From HKST-UBA178 sp965223815 (GTDB lineage: Bacteria > Pseudomonadota > Gammaproteobacteria > Chromatiales > Chromatiaceae), in contig OZ245019.1 of the NCBI GenBank assembly GCA_965223815.1, forward strand, positions 4,898,001 through 4,962,000: DNA of 64,000 bases, written 5' to 3'. A program made the position numbers and the translations under genes. Of this stretch, positions 44,432-52,912 are shown piece after piece. Positions within the stretch are counted from its first letter, which is position 1. Each line of letters opens with the position of its first letter. Below the pieces are notes generated by a model, which was given only the letters and a program-made list of their open reading frames with translations, did no database searches and was not told where the DNA came from.

Positions 44432-45592
44432 ATGAGCATTCGCAAAGTCTGTGTGGTCATCACCGCCCGCCCCAGCTATTCCCGGGTTCGTTCGGTGCTT
44501 AGCGCTATCAAGGCCCACCCGCAGCTGGAGCTGCAACTGGTAGTGGCCGCATCGGCGTTGCTCGAACGCTACGGGAATGCTCACCTGGTGATGGAGAAAG
44601 AGGGATTCCAGATTGATCGGCGCATATATATGATCGTCGAGGGGGAGACACTTGTCACCTCGGCCAAATCAACGGGCCTCGGCCTGGCTGAGATCGCCAC
44701 TACCCTGGACGACCTCAAACCGGACATGGTAATCACCATCGCCGATCGCTTTGAAACCATCGCAACTGCCATAGCGGCAACTTATCTGAATATCCCCCTG
44801 GTTCATCTCCAGGGCGGTGAAATTACCGGCTCCATTGACGAGAAGGTGCGCCACGCCATAACCAAGCTGGCGGATATCCACCTAGTCGCCAGCGAGAAAG
44901 CTGGCAACCGGGTGGTTCGTATGGGGGAGCGCGAAGAGAAAGTGTTTGTTACCGGCTGCCCCTCAATCGATGTGGCTGCCAATGCAATTGCCCACGACAA
45001 CATCAATCTGGATACCATCTTCGATCGGTTCGGCGGTGTAGGTGAGCGACTCGACCTCAGCGACGGCTATATTGTAGTGATGCAGCATCCGGTGACCACA
45101 GAGCACCACCAGGCGCGTCAACATGTCGAGGAGACACTCCATGCGGTGGCGGACTCGGGTCTGTCGACCCTCTGGTTCTGGCCCAATGTGGATGCCGGTT
45201 CCGACGGCACCTCGAAAGGCATCCGCGCCTTCCGGGAAGCCCACAACCTGCCCCATATTCATTTTTTCAAGAACTTGCCCCCGGAGGACTTTCTACAGTT
45301 GCTTCACCACAGCCGCTGCATCGTAGGGAACTCCAGTGTCGCTATTCGGGAATGCGCCTTTCTGGGGGTCCCGGCGGTCAACATCGGTACCCGCCAGAGC
45401 GGCCGCGACCGCGGAAGAAACGTAATCGACGTGGACTATGATCGCACCCGAATACAGCAGGCTATTGCCACCCAGTTAAACGCCCCCAGACCAGAATCGG
45501 ACCCGCTCTACGGCGATGGCAACGCCGGAACCCGTATTGCCGAAGTGCTCTCACGGGCGGATCTGGGAATAGAAAAGCAGCTAACTTACTGA
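44432..45592 (+). CDS. UDP-N-acetylglucosamine 2-epimerase, hydrolysing type (NeuC/LegG-like)
   Basis: The 386-residue protein has the epimerase fold: KVCVVITARPSYSRV at the N-terminus, LQGGEITGSIDEKVRHA, VTGCPSID, and a C-terminal NSSVAIRECAFLGVPAVNIGTRQ. It hydrolyses UDP-GlcNAc (or a diacetamido analogue) to give ManNAc-type sugar for NeuB. AAGG precedes the ATG. It is the last gene of the plus-strand operon and converges on the ABC transporter. Confidence 0.92.
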   Translation: MSIRKVCVVITARPSYSRVRSVLSAIKAHPQLELQLVVAASALLERYGNAHLVMEKEGFQIDRRIYMIVEGETLVTSAKSTGLGLAEIATTLDDLKPDMVITIADRFETIATAIAATYLNIPLVHLQGGEITGSIDEKVRHAITKLADIHLVASEKAGNRVVRMGEREEKVFVTGCPSIDVAANAIAHDNINLDTIFDRFGGVGERLDLSDGYIVVMQHPVTTEHHQARQHVEETLHAVADSGLSTLWFWPNVDAGSDGTSKGIRAFREAHNLPHIHFFKNLPPEDFLQLLHHSRCIVGNSSVAIRECAFLGVPAVNIGTRQSGRDRGRNVIDVDYDRTRIQQAIATQLNAPRPESDPLYGDGNAGTRIAEVLSRADLGIEKQLTY

Positions 45593-45601
45593 GCAAACAG
45601 G

Positions 45602-47323
45602 CTAGAGCGCACCTTTCGCCCTAGTCGCCTGGCCGTTTTCCAAACGGTAAGCGATATCGGCGGCCTCGAACAGCGCGGGTTGGTGGGATATTGCGAGAAT
45701 AGTGCGCTCTCCCCTCAGTCCGCGAAGGGTATCGCAGATGGCCGCTTCGCTGTGGGGATCGAGTGCGGTTGTCGCTTCGTCGAGGATCAACAACATTGGC
45801 CTGTGAGCGAGTGCCCGGGCGATCATGATACGTTGCCTCTGCCCCCCAGACAGCTTGCCCCCCCGCTCCCCCACCACATGCTGGATTCCCGCCTCAAGCC
45901 CGGCCACGAAATCCCAGGCACCCGCCTCCCGCAATGCGCGTTCCGCGTCGGCCTCATTCAGACTCTGATCACCGAGGGTCACGTTGTTATAAATGGTGTC
46001 GTGCAGCAGTACGGTCTCCTGGGGCACATAACCTATCGAGCGCCGCCAGGCCCGCAAGTCGAGGTCGGAAAGTGGAATGTCATCCACCAATACCTGTCCA
46101 GATTGAGGCCGCAACAACCCAATCACCATATCCAGGATAGTGGTCTTGCCAGAGCCGGACTGACCGACAATTGCCGTGAATGCACCGGCGGGCATGTGTA
46201 AGCACAGACCATCCAAAATTTGTCTCTCGCCATAGCTGAAGCCGAGATCCTGCAACCGGATACCCTCATTGAGGGTAGGAGCCAGACTTCCGGTTATCGC
46301 CTCTTTCGCCGCCTCAGCGTCCCGTATGGTGGTTTGTATAGACCAGTATGCGGACTCGCTTACCGCCATTTTCTGGTAACTCTTCTGAACCTGCCCGCTC
46401 TTCTTTAGGGTACGGGCCAGGAGATAACCGAGCACCATTACCGTTGTGATGGGGAGTTCCCAAATGACCAGAGTGATATAAATGCCTATTACCAGCACCA
46501 AGGCGAACAGTACCTCCTGCCCTGCGGAAAGCACCTCGGCACTGACCACCTCCCTGCGCAGCGCACGATTGATATTCTTGGTCTCGGAGACCAGTACGTT
46601 GTCGACCAACCCCTCACGTCCCATGGATTTGAGCGGCTTAACCGACATCAGGGTATCAGTTAGACGGCCAATCATAGACTTGGTGAACTTTGTCTGCTTG
46701 TTCCCTGCCTTCCGCGCCATCTTGATCAGGCGGTTCATGGAGAGATAGATAAGCAATCCCATAGCAAAGGAGAAAAGCGCAGCCTGCCACATCACCAGGG
46801 TGGCAATGATGACGTAAACCGCAGCCTGAATGGCTTGGGATAACATGGTCGCACCATGCAGATAGGCATTGGCTGCACGTACGGCCTCGATCGACATGGA
46901 GTTGGTCAACTGGCCGATCGGCTGATGGAGATAGTATTCCCAGCGGGAAGCCAGCATCGAACGCAACATGGAGAGCCGAAGGTCGGTGGCCACATGGGCG
47001 ACGATATACCCCACCCGCTTCTTGGCCAGCAACACCAGCCCCCCCTTGGCGATGGCCCCGACTACGATAATGACCAGCAGTAGTTCCACGCTGGGACTCA
47101 CGCCCAGATAGGCAAGACCATCAATCAGTGTTTGCCCCAGACCCTCCTCCTGCTCCCGCGCCTCCCGTTCGATACCTGCTCCGGTGTTATCCAATACCCG
47201 GTTCAACAAGGGCAGCAGGGCAGTCAGGCTAATGCCCTCCACTACGCCAGCAATCAACAGTGCCCCCAGCATAATGGCGCTCTGAACGGGATAGGCTCTG
47301 GCAAATGTGCTCAGTAGATTCAT
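45602..47323 (-). CDS. ABC transporter, fused permease-ATPase (MsbA/PglK-like lipid-linked sugar flippase)
   Basis: A 573-residue half transporter: about six membrane segments (to residue 320), then an ATPase domain with Walker A GQSGSGKTT, signature LSGGQRQR, Walker B LLILDEATT and H-loop ISHQP. Members flip lipid A, lipid-linked oligosaccharides or peptides. Between a nonulosonate operon and a sphingolipid-like operon it could flip either product. It lies about 50 bp after the SPT-like gene on the same strand, so co-transcription with the lipid genes is likely. Confidence 0.85.
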   Translation of the reverse strand: MNLLSTFARAYPVQSAIMLGALLIAGVVEGISLTALLPLLNRVLDNTGAGIEREAREQEEGLGQTLIDGLAYLGVSPSVELLLVIIVVGAIAKGGLVLLAKKRVGYIVAHVATDLRLSMLRSMLASRWEYYLHQPIGQLTNSMSIEAVRAANAYLHGATMLSQAIQAAVYVIIATLVMWQAALFSFAMGLLIYLSMNRLIKMARKAGNKQTKFTKSMIGRLTDTLMSVKPLKSMGREGLVDNVLVSETKNINRALRREVVSAEVLSAGQEVLFALVLVIGIYITLVIWELPITTVMVLGYLLARTLKKSGQVQKSYQKMAVSESAYWSIQTTIRDAEAAKEAITGSLAPTLNEGIRLQDLGFSYGERQILDGLCLHMPAGAFTAIVGQSGSGKTTILDMVIGLLRPQSGQVLVDDIPLSDLDLRAWRRSIGYVPQETVLLHDTIYNNVTLGDQSLNEADAERALREAGAWDFVAGLEAGIQHVVGERGGKLSGGQRQRIMIARALAHRPMLLILDEATTALDPHSEAAICDTLRGLRGERTILAISHQPALFEAADIAYRLENGQATRAKGAL

Positions 47324-47370
47324 CGGGTGGGATATACCCTTGCCACCGGTAACGGTCGCTAATCTAATTC

Positions 47371-48585
47371 TCAGCCCTGGCGGGCTGAAGCAGTACCCGT
47401 GCGCTCTCCTATGGAGGCGAAGGCCTTGAGAATGGTATCGATCTGCTCAGGCTTATGAGCTGCACTCAGACTGCAGCGGAGAAGACAACCGCCGTCAGGC
47501 GTGGCCGGCGGTAAAATCAGGTTGACGTAAACGCCCTGGGCGAGCAGCTTGCTCCAGTACCGGGGCGCCTCCTCGATTGCGGCCTCCAGGCGCACCGCTA
47601 TAACCGGGCTGATTTCCGGCCCCAGCTGAAATCCCCGCTGTGAGAGTCCCTGATAGAGGCGGCGTGCGTTTTCCCACAGGCGCTGACGCAACTCGCCCCC
47701 CGCTTGCAGGCGCGAGAGGGCGACCCTAGTGGAGGCGATTAGCGATGGTGAAGAGGATGCAGTAAAAATATAAGGGCGCATGGCGTAGCGCACAGACTCC
47801 AGCTGCGGCCATCGGCTCACACAAAAACCTCCGATAGAGCCCAGACTCTTGCTGAACGTGCCGGTAATGAAATCCACTTGATCTAGCAGCCCGAGCTCTT
47901 CAGCCAAGCCCCTTCCCGTCGCCCCCAGTACACCCAACGAATGCGCCTCGTCCACCAACAAGGAAGCGCCGTATTTTTGCTTCACAGAGACAATTTCCGC
48001 CAGCGGCGACTTGTCTCCCAGCATGCTGTAAATCCCTTCCACAACCACCAGGGTTCGCTTGGCCCGCTCTCCGAGCCGACGCAGCCGCTTTTCCAGGTCC
48101 GCAGGATCATTGTGGCGAAACCGCATCACCTGGGCAGCTCCGAGCCGGGTGCCGTCATAGATACTGGCATGGCAGTCCGCGTCGAGCATTATCACGTCAT
48201 CCTGCCCGACCAATGTAGAGAGAATGCCCAGGTTGGCGATATACCCGGTGGAAAAAACAATCGCGGCAGGGCAACCATAAAATTGGCCGAGCTCCTGCTC
48301 CAGGGACAAGTGGGCGCTATAGCTGCCGTTCGCCATACGGGAGCCCGTAGTACCGGTACCCTGCTCTCGGACCGCCCTGCAGGCCGCCTCCACGCAATCT
48401 GGGTCGAAGGTAAGGCCCAGATAGTTGTTGGTACCCGCCATTATCACTCGCCCGCCCCCGACGATTGCCTCAGTGGCGGAGACAACCCGCTCGACAACCA
48501 CGTGGAAAGGGTCCGCGCCACTTCCCTCGATTACGGCATTGCGCTGTTTTTCTAGGGGCAGGAATTTTGTCAGCAGTTCCGACAT
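47371..48585 (-). CDS. spt: Serine palmitoyltransferase-type alpha-oxoamine synthase
   Basis: This enzyme family condenses an amino acid with an acyl thioester using PLP. The 404-residue protein has NNYLGL near the N-terminus, GSRMANGS, DADCHASIYDG, DEAHSLGVLG and the PLP lysine in TFSKSLGSIGGF, which resembles serine palmitoyltransferase (TFSKS) more than 8-amino-7-oxononanoate synthase. An adjacent dedicated carrier protein, a CerR-like reductase and a FAAL support sphingoid-base (3-ketosphinganine) synthesis. GAGG lies before the chosen ATG. The alternative, a biotin-like or polyketide oxoamine synthase, is less likely. Confidence 0.8.
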   Translation of the reverse strand: MSELLTKFLPLEKQRNAVIEGSGADPFHVVVERVVSATEAIVGGGRVIMAGTNNYLGLTFDPDCVEAACRAVREQGTGTTGSRMANGSYSAHLSLEQELGQFYGCPAAIVFSTGYIANLGILSTLVGQDDVIMLDADCHASIYDGTRLGAAQVMRFRHNDPADLEKRLRRLGERAKRTLVVVEGIYSMLGDKSPLAEIVSVKQKYGASLLVDEAHSLGVLGATGRGLAEELGLLDQVDFITGTFSKSLGSIGGFCVSRWPQLESVRYAMRPYIFTASSSPSLIASTRVALSRLQAGGELRQRLWENARRLYQGLSQRGFQLGPEISPVIAVRLEAAIEEAPRYWSKLLAQGVYVNLILPPATPDGGCLLRCSLSAAHKPEQIDTILKAFASIGERTGTASARQG

Positions 48586-48590
48586 AGCGA

Positions 48591-48839
48591 TCAAACCTCG
48601 TTCAGCAACCGTTGAAGCTGTTTAGCCAAATCCCCAATGGTGCGTACATCCGCCAAGACGTTCAGCGGTACGGATACATCGAACTCATCCTCGATCTGCA
48701 TGACCAGATCCATCACCTTCATTGAATCCAGCCCCAGTTCATCGATCAGATCAGTCTGCGCGTTAAACTCTACCTGGGACTTGGTGAAGGGGCCTATCAA
48801 CTCATAGAGTCTGCTCAGGGTTTCTGGTTGGTCCGCCAT
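48591..48839 (-). CDS. Acyl carrier protein
   Basis: An 82-residue carrier protein with the phosphopantetheine serine in D-S-M (LGLDSMKVMDLVMQIEDEF). Three-helix ACP fold, acidic. Its gene lies between the reductase and the SPT-like gene; the SPT gene starts within a few bases of its stop, so it probably delivers the acyl chain to SPT. The FAAL two genes upstream is the likely loading enzyme. It is not the housekeeping AcpP, whose motif and neighbours differ. Confidence 0.9.
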   Translation of the reverse strand: MADQPETLSRLYELIGPFTKSQVEFNAQTDLIDELGLDSMKVMDLVMQIEDEFDVSVPLNVLADVRTIGDLAKQLQRLLNEV

Positions 48840-48884
48840 GTAACGTCTATCTCCGTTGCTGCAGATTTGCGTGGAAAGAGTAAC

Positions 48885-49838
48885 CTAGACTGAGGTTTGG
48901 GTCGAACCCTGGGCGGGCCATCCCATGGTGAGCCGTAATCCCTTCTCCAGAGAAACGCGGGGCTGCCAATCGATGGCCGCCTGTAGCGCATCGTTATTAC
49001 CGACCCAATCAAGGTGACGAAGTTCACGAACTTTCCCGGGAGTCAGCATGGGCGCATAACCAAACATTCGTGCGCTTCGAAGATTGACCCCCGCCAACCA
49101 GTTTAGTATTGGCGTCCCCACGGGTACACGGATGATGCGTCTGCCAAGGAGGTCGGATACCCGCGATACGATTTCATCCCAACTATATCCCCCTGTTTTT
49201 CCGTCGCATATCTCATAGATCCCGCCCTTGCCCGCGCCGGAATCCAACCAGCTAATCACCGCCGCAGCGAGATCTCCAACATACAACAGCGACAGCCTTG
49301 ATCCGGGACTTCCCAGAATGGGGGCTAAGCCTCTGCCCATCCACCTGAACAGGGGCAGCATCTCCCGATCTCCAGGGCCATACACAGCCGGGGGACGCAA
49401 TATCACCCAATCGAATGCATCTGCATATCCTGCGAGAACCTGCTCACCCCGCCATTTGCTTGCTGCATAGAGGGATATTTCGGGTTCCCTGGCAGCCAGG
49501 GAAGATATCGAAAGCAGGCGGGGCCTGTTAGCCTGTACCATGACCGTCTCAGCCAGCCGCCGAAGACCCTCTACATTAGTACGGTCGAAATCTTCCGCGC
49601 AAGCTCCCCTGACCACGCCGGCAGAATGTACTACTGAATCAACCCCCGTCAACAGCAGGGAAAGGGCCGCTGGATCCTCCAACGCGCCAGTGATGACCTT
49701 GCAATTGGAAAACGAGGAGCACGTCCTGAAGCCGGGCCGTACCAACACCCGCACATCCTTGCCCGCGGTCAATAACCGCTGCACCAAGGTGTGTCCTATA
49801 AACCCTGTGGCACCGGTTACCGCGATGGATTGAGGCAT
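48885..49838 (-). CDS. NAD-dependent epimerase/dehydratase, CerR-like (3-ketosphinganine/ceramide reductase)
   Basis: A 317-residue short-chain dehydrogenase of the extended epimerase type: VTGATGFIGHTLVQRL binds NAD(P), and the active-site S-x(n)-Y-x3-K is present in YAASKWRGEQ. In Caulobacter an epimerase-like CerR works with Spt on the sphingolipid backbone, and this gene stands in the same FAAL-CerR-ACP-SPT order. It starts 20 bases after FAAL copy 2. The assignment rests on context. Confidence 0.75.
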   Translation of the reverse strand: MPQSIAVTGATGFIGHTLVQRLLTAGKDVRVLVRPGFRTCSSFSNCKVITGALEDPAALSLLLTGVDSVVHSAGVVRGACAEDFDRTNVEGLRRLAETVMVQANRPRLLSISSLAAREPEISLYAASKWRGEQVLAGYADAFDWVILRPPAVYGPGDREMLPLFRWMGRGLAPILGSPGSRLSLLYVGDLAAAVISWLDSGAGKGGIYEICDGKTGGYSWDEIVSRVSDLLGRRIIRVPVGTPILNWLAGVNLRSARMFGYAPMLTPGKVRELRHLDWVGNNDALQAAIDWQPRVSLEKGLRLTMGWPAQGSTQTSV

Positions 49839-49857
49839 ACGCCGGGGAGATGCGAAG

Positions 49858-51690
49858 TCAGCTGACTTTCGACTTGAGAGTGTTTACCGCTCCGCCGGTA
49901 TCCTGTAAACGATATGTTTGAATGTAGTTCTGCCTGGCCTTGGAGCGTGAGAGCTTACCGGATGAGGTGCGCGGCAGCGTATGCAGTGGGGCCAACTCTA
50001 TGTGGCAGTCCACCCCCACCTCGCGGTGGATCAAGCCCTGCAATCGCTTCACCAGCTCCTGGCGCTTCTCTCCATCCTTCTCCCGGCACTGAACCACCAT
50101 CACCGCCACATCGCAACCATCCCTTCCCGGCACCGCGAACGACAGCGCATCTCCAGGCCTAACCTCCGCCTGACACTCCGCCAACTGCTCCAGGTCCTGG
50201 GGCCATATATTGCGCCCATTGATGATGATCAGATCCTTGCTCCGGCCCGTAATCACCAAACCCTCGGCTGTGCGGTAACCTATGTCTCCCGTGTTCAGCC
50301 AACCCGCCGGCGACAGCGTCTCTAACGTAATCTCCGGCTCGCCAAAGTAACCCGACATCACGCTCGGTCCACGAACATGGATCACACCTATGTGACGCTC
50401 CGGCACCACCGCTCCCGTACCATCCCGAATCTCAACCTCAAAATCCGACAGCGGCAATCCGCAGTTCACAAACTCGCTCAGCCGCGATCCCCCCGTCTCA
50501 TCCAGCGGCTGCGCATAATCATGATGCGCCAGATAATCTCCATCTATCCGGTCTATCGACAGCGATTCCGACAGCGGCGCAAAACTCACCGCCAAAGAAC
50601 ACTCCGCCATCCCGTAACACGCCAAAAACGATCGCGATGCAAATCCGCTCGGTGACAGCGTCTCCGAAAACTCCTCCAGCACACGTGGCCGAATCGTCTC
50701 CGCTCCCACTCCCGCCACTCGCCAGGCACTCAGATCAAACTGCTCCGCCTCGCCTTCACGAAGACGGCGATTGCAAAGCTCGTACCCAAACGGCGGACTG
50801 AAAGAGATCGTACCCCGGTTCTGCGACATCAGCTTCAACCACTGCCGCGGACGCATCGCAAACTCACGCGTACCCAGATAATCCACCGTCAGCTGCGACG
50901 CCAAAGGCGCCAACACCAATCCCACCAGTCCCATGTCGTGATAAAACGGCAGCCAGGATACGCAGCGGTCCGTCCGCCGCACCGACAAACCCTCCGTGAT
51001 GATCCCCGACAGGTTGCTCATCACCGCTTCCTGGGTAATCATCACTCCACGCGGAAAACGCGTACTACCCGACGTGTACTGCAGGTAGGCCAGTTCGCCA
51101 GGCCCCAGCGGCTGCAACTCAACCTCCTGCTCTTCCAGGCTGTCGTAACCCGCCGGTGTACCCCAGTAGCTCAAATCCAAGCCCGATACCGACTCCTCAA
51201 GCAGCTTCGCATAACCCTCCGGCGCCATCGCCAGCGACGCGCCGCAGCTCTGCAACATCGCACGTATCTGCTCCACGTAAACTCGGTGACTGCCCAGATT
51301 CAAAGGAATCGGCAGCGGCACCGGCACCAGTCCCGCGTATTGGCAAGCAAAGAAAAAACGCATGAAGTCCGGGTGCGTCTCCGCCACTATCGCCAGACGA
51401 CCGCCGCGCTCCACTCCAAGACCTCGCAGCCGGCGCGCCAGACGCACGGCCTCTCTCCTCAGCTCTCGGTAGCTCACCACCGCATAAAGCCCACCGCGGC
51501 CCGTGTAGAAATTACTCCCCGTACAGCCCAGCGCCGCATAATCCAGCGCCGACGCAAGATTACTGAAATCCGCTGCCCTCAACGGCTGGTCGTTTCCAGT
51601 CGGCGTCGCTATAAGGCCCAAGAGTCTTCTCCCCAAAATAGCATTGTGTTCGTAGCCCAACACATAGTGATTACCATCCGATTCGGACAT
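49858..51690 (-). CDS. Fatty-acyl-AMP ligase (FAAL), copy 2
   Basis: 610 residues; 562 of them, from ATPTGNDQPL to KARQNY, are identical to copy 1. The N-terminal 28 and C-terminal 19 residues differ. It activates a fatty acid as acyl-AMP for loading onto a carrier protein. It is the first gene of an operon with the CerR-like, ACP and SPT-like genes, the configuration expected for a sphingolipid acyl-activating enzyme. The ATG lacks a strong ribosome-binding site; an in-frame GTG ten codons downstream is possible. Copy 1 may be a spare or serve another carrier. Confidence 0.9.
   Translation of the reverse strand: MSESDGNHYVLGYEHNAILGRRLLGLIATPTGNDQPLRAADFSNLASALDYAALGCTGSNFYTGRGGLYAVVSYRELRREAVRLARRLRGLGVERGGRLAIVAETHPDFMRFFFACQYAGLVPVPLPIPLNLGSHRVYVEQIRAMLQSCGASLAMAPEGYAKLLEESVSGLDLSYWGTPAGYDSLEEQEVELQPLGPGELAYLQYTSGSTRFPRGVMITQEAVMSNLSGIITEGLSVRRTDRCVSWLPFYHDMGLVGLVLAPLASQLTVDYLGTREFAMRPRQWLKLMSQNRGTISFSPPFGYELCNRRLREGEAEQFDLSAWRVAGVGAETIRPRVLEEFSETLSPSGFASRSFLACYGMAECSLAVSFAPLSESLSIDRIDGDYLAHHDYAQPLDETGGSRLSEFVNCGLPLSDFEVEIRDGTGAVVPERHIGVIHVRGPSVMSGYFGEPEITLETLSPAGWLNTGDIGYRTAEGLVITGRSKDLIIINGRNIWPQDLEQLAECQAEVRPGDALSFAVPGRDGCDVAVMVVQCREKDGEKRQELVKRLQGLIHREVGVDCHIELAPLHTLPRTSSGKLSRSKARQNYIQTYRLQDTGGAVNTLKSKVS
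49922..51609. repeat. 1,688-bp direct repeat, copy 2 (FAAL interior)
   Basis: Second copy of the FAAL repeat, same orientation, 17,870 bases from copy 1, with 12 synonymous mismatches. The boundaries fall inside the gene, leaving unrelated but in-frame ends. Gene conversion between older paralogues would produce this pattern. Confidence 0.95.
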
Positions 51691-51993
51691 CCCGACTACC
51701 GTCGACTGGGCGGCACTAGCAACCCGGATACCGAAACAAACAGAGCTCTAGCGTTTCTCAATCATAACGCCGGATGGTGTAAACCCGACAAAAACACCCT
51801 GTTGGCAGTTTGCAGGTACAAATTCCTCCGTATTTTCCAAGAAATGACCAGAAACCGCAAGTCAATATCGGTGCAACTCCCTGTAAAAAGTTAAAAAACC
51901 ACTCGCCAAAAAGAGAGCTCGTGAGCCCGGCCTAAATGCCCGAATTTCTCGCGATGGTATAGCGATGGCATCGATGAAGTGTTTAGAGGGCTG
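51691..51993. promoter_or_regulatory. Spacer between FAAL copy 2 and mlaB, likely FAAL promoter region
   Basis: About 300 bp without a gene, at the right border of the accessory block. It must hold the promoter of the FAAL-CerR-ACP-SPT operon, since mlaB ends upstream. No consensus promoter or terminator is obvious, and no repeat matching the left border hairpin is present. Confidence 0.45.
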
Positions 51994-52296
51994 CTAGTTA
52001 GAGGACAACAGTAGTTGGTCCACATTACTGAGCTTTGCAATCCGTTCCAGACTGCTCGGCAGGTTGACGAATTGCGGTCGCAGATCCCGTTGCATCCCGA
52101 TTTCCAGCCATTCGAGTAATAAGGCCAGACCCGCACTATTACAGCGCTCTGCACCCGAGAGATCGAACACTGGCTGGGGAGCAGAGGCAATATACCGCTC
52201 CCCCTCCCGCAGTAGTTTACCGACTGTGGAAAACAGCAGATCCCCTGATACCAGAAAACGATCCGAGGAGGTTCCGGCGAGGTCAGTATTGGGCAT
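51994..52296 (-). CDS. mlaB: Phospholipid transport system STAS protein MlaB
   Basis: A 100-residue STAS-domain protein that binds MlaF and stabilises the MlaFEDB complex, which moves phospholipids between inner membrane and periplasmic MlaC. The STAS core has FDLSGAERCNSAGLALLLEWL, including the conserved Ser-Ala loop. It is the last gene of the mla operon, a base pair after mlaC. Confidence 0.88.
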   Translation of the reverse strand: MPNTDLAGTSSDRFLVSGDLLFSTVGKLLREGERYIASAPQPVFDLSGAERCNSAGLALLLEWLEIGMQRDLRPQFVNLPSSLERIAKLSNVDQLLLSSN

Positions 52297-52297
52297 G

Positions 52298-52912
52298 CTA
52301 TCTGTTCCTTTGATTCAATTTCTGCATATTCTCGATCAGGCCATCCATCTTGAAGCGCTTGATCTGATTTGCGTAACTGTTGCGGTATTGGGAAACGAGA
52401 CTGATATTGTCGATGGCCACATCGTAAACCAGCCACTGTCGGTTTCTGTTTAAGTAAAGACTGTAGTCAATCGGTATGGGGGGCGCCCCGCCAGGCTGCA
52501 CTCTAGTATTCACTTTTACCCGCCTGTCACCGTCCGTCATGCGCATCGGTAAATAAACGATCTCCTCTCCCGAGTAGTTCAGAAGCGCAGTTGCGTAGGT
52601 GCGCACAAGCAACTCCCTGAACTCTTTGGTGAATGCTCGCTGTTGCGATTCGCTGGCCCGGGGCCAGTACCGTCCCAACACCAGGCGCGACATGTATACA
52701 AAATCGAATCTGGGCAAAACATATTCGTTGACCAGCTCATAAACTTTTCCTGGCGATTGCTGCAGTTCCGCCTGCTGATCCTCTAATTTGCTCAGTACCT
52801 GATCTGCGGTCGATTTGACAACCTGTAACGGCTCCTCCGGAGCGGCATGCGCCAGCCCTATCGAAAGCGCAAGAACAAGCAGGGTGATCAAGCCCCTAAT
52901 CACCTGACGCAC
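52298..52912 (-). CDS. mlaC: Periplasmic phospholipid-binding protein MlaC
   Basis: The 204-residue protein has a signal peptide (LITLLVLALSIGLAHA) and the MlaC/Ttg2D domain: VLPRFDFVYMSRLVLGRYWP, FTKEFRELLVRTYATAL, and VYDVAIDNISLVSQYRNSY near the end. It shuttles phospholipids across the periplasm between the MlaFEDB complex and the outer-membrane MlaA. Its start overlaps mlaD by 17 bases. Confidence 0.94.
   Translation of the reverse strand: MRQVIRGLITLLVLALSIGLAHAAPEEPLQVVKSTADQVLSKLEDQQAELQQSPGKVYELVNEYVLPRFDFVYMSRLVLGRYWPRASESQQRAFTKEFRELLVRTYATALLNYSGEEIVYLPMRMTDGDRRVKVNTRVQPGGAPPIPIDYSLYLNRNRQWLVYDVAIDNISLVSQYRNSYANQIKRFKMDGLIENMQKLNQRNR

Larger units (their letters stand above)
22056..51993. 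other. About 30-kb accessory block between murA/HIT and mlaB (putative genomic island)
   Basis: In Pseudomonas-type chromosomes mlaFEDCB, a bolA-like gene, murA, hisG, hisD, hisC and algW are contiguous. Here the two halves of that block are both intact and in the same orientation but separated by about 30 kb of lipid and surface-sugar genes. The block has mixed strand use, an internal 1.7-kb duplicated gene and no visible integrase, so it may be old or assembled in several steps. Confidence 0.55.

Noticed and set aside
50938..51894. A 318-codon plus-strand frame antisense to FAAL copy 2
   Set aside because: Same shadow effect as in copy 1; Arg/His-rich composition, no ribosome-binding site, and dependent on the ligase's codon bias.
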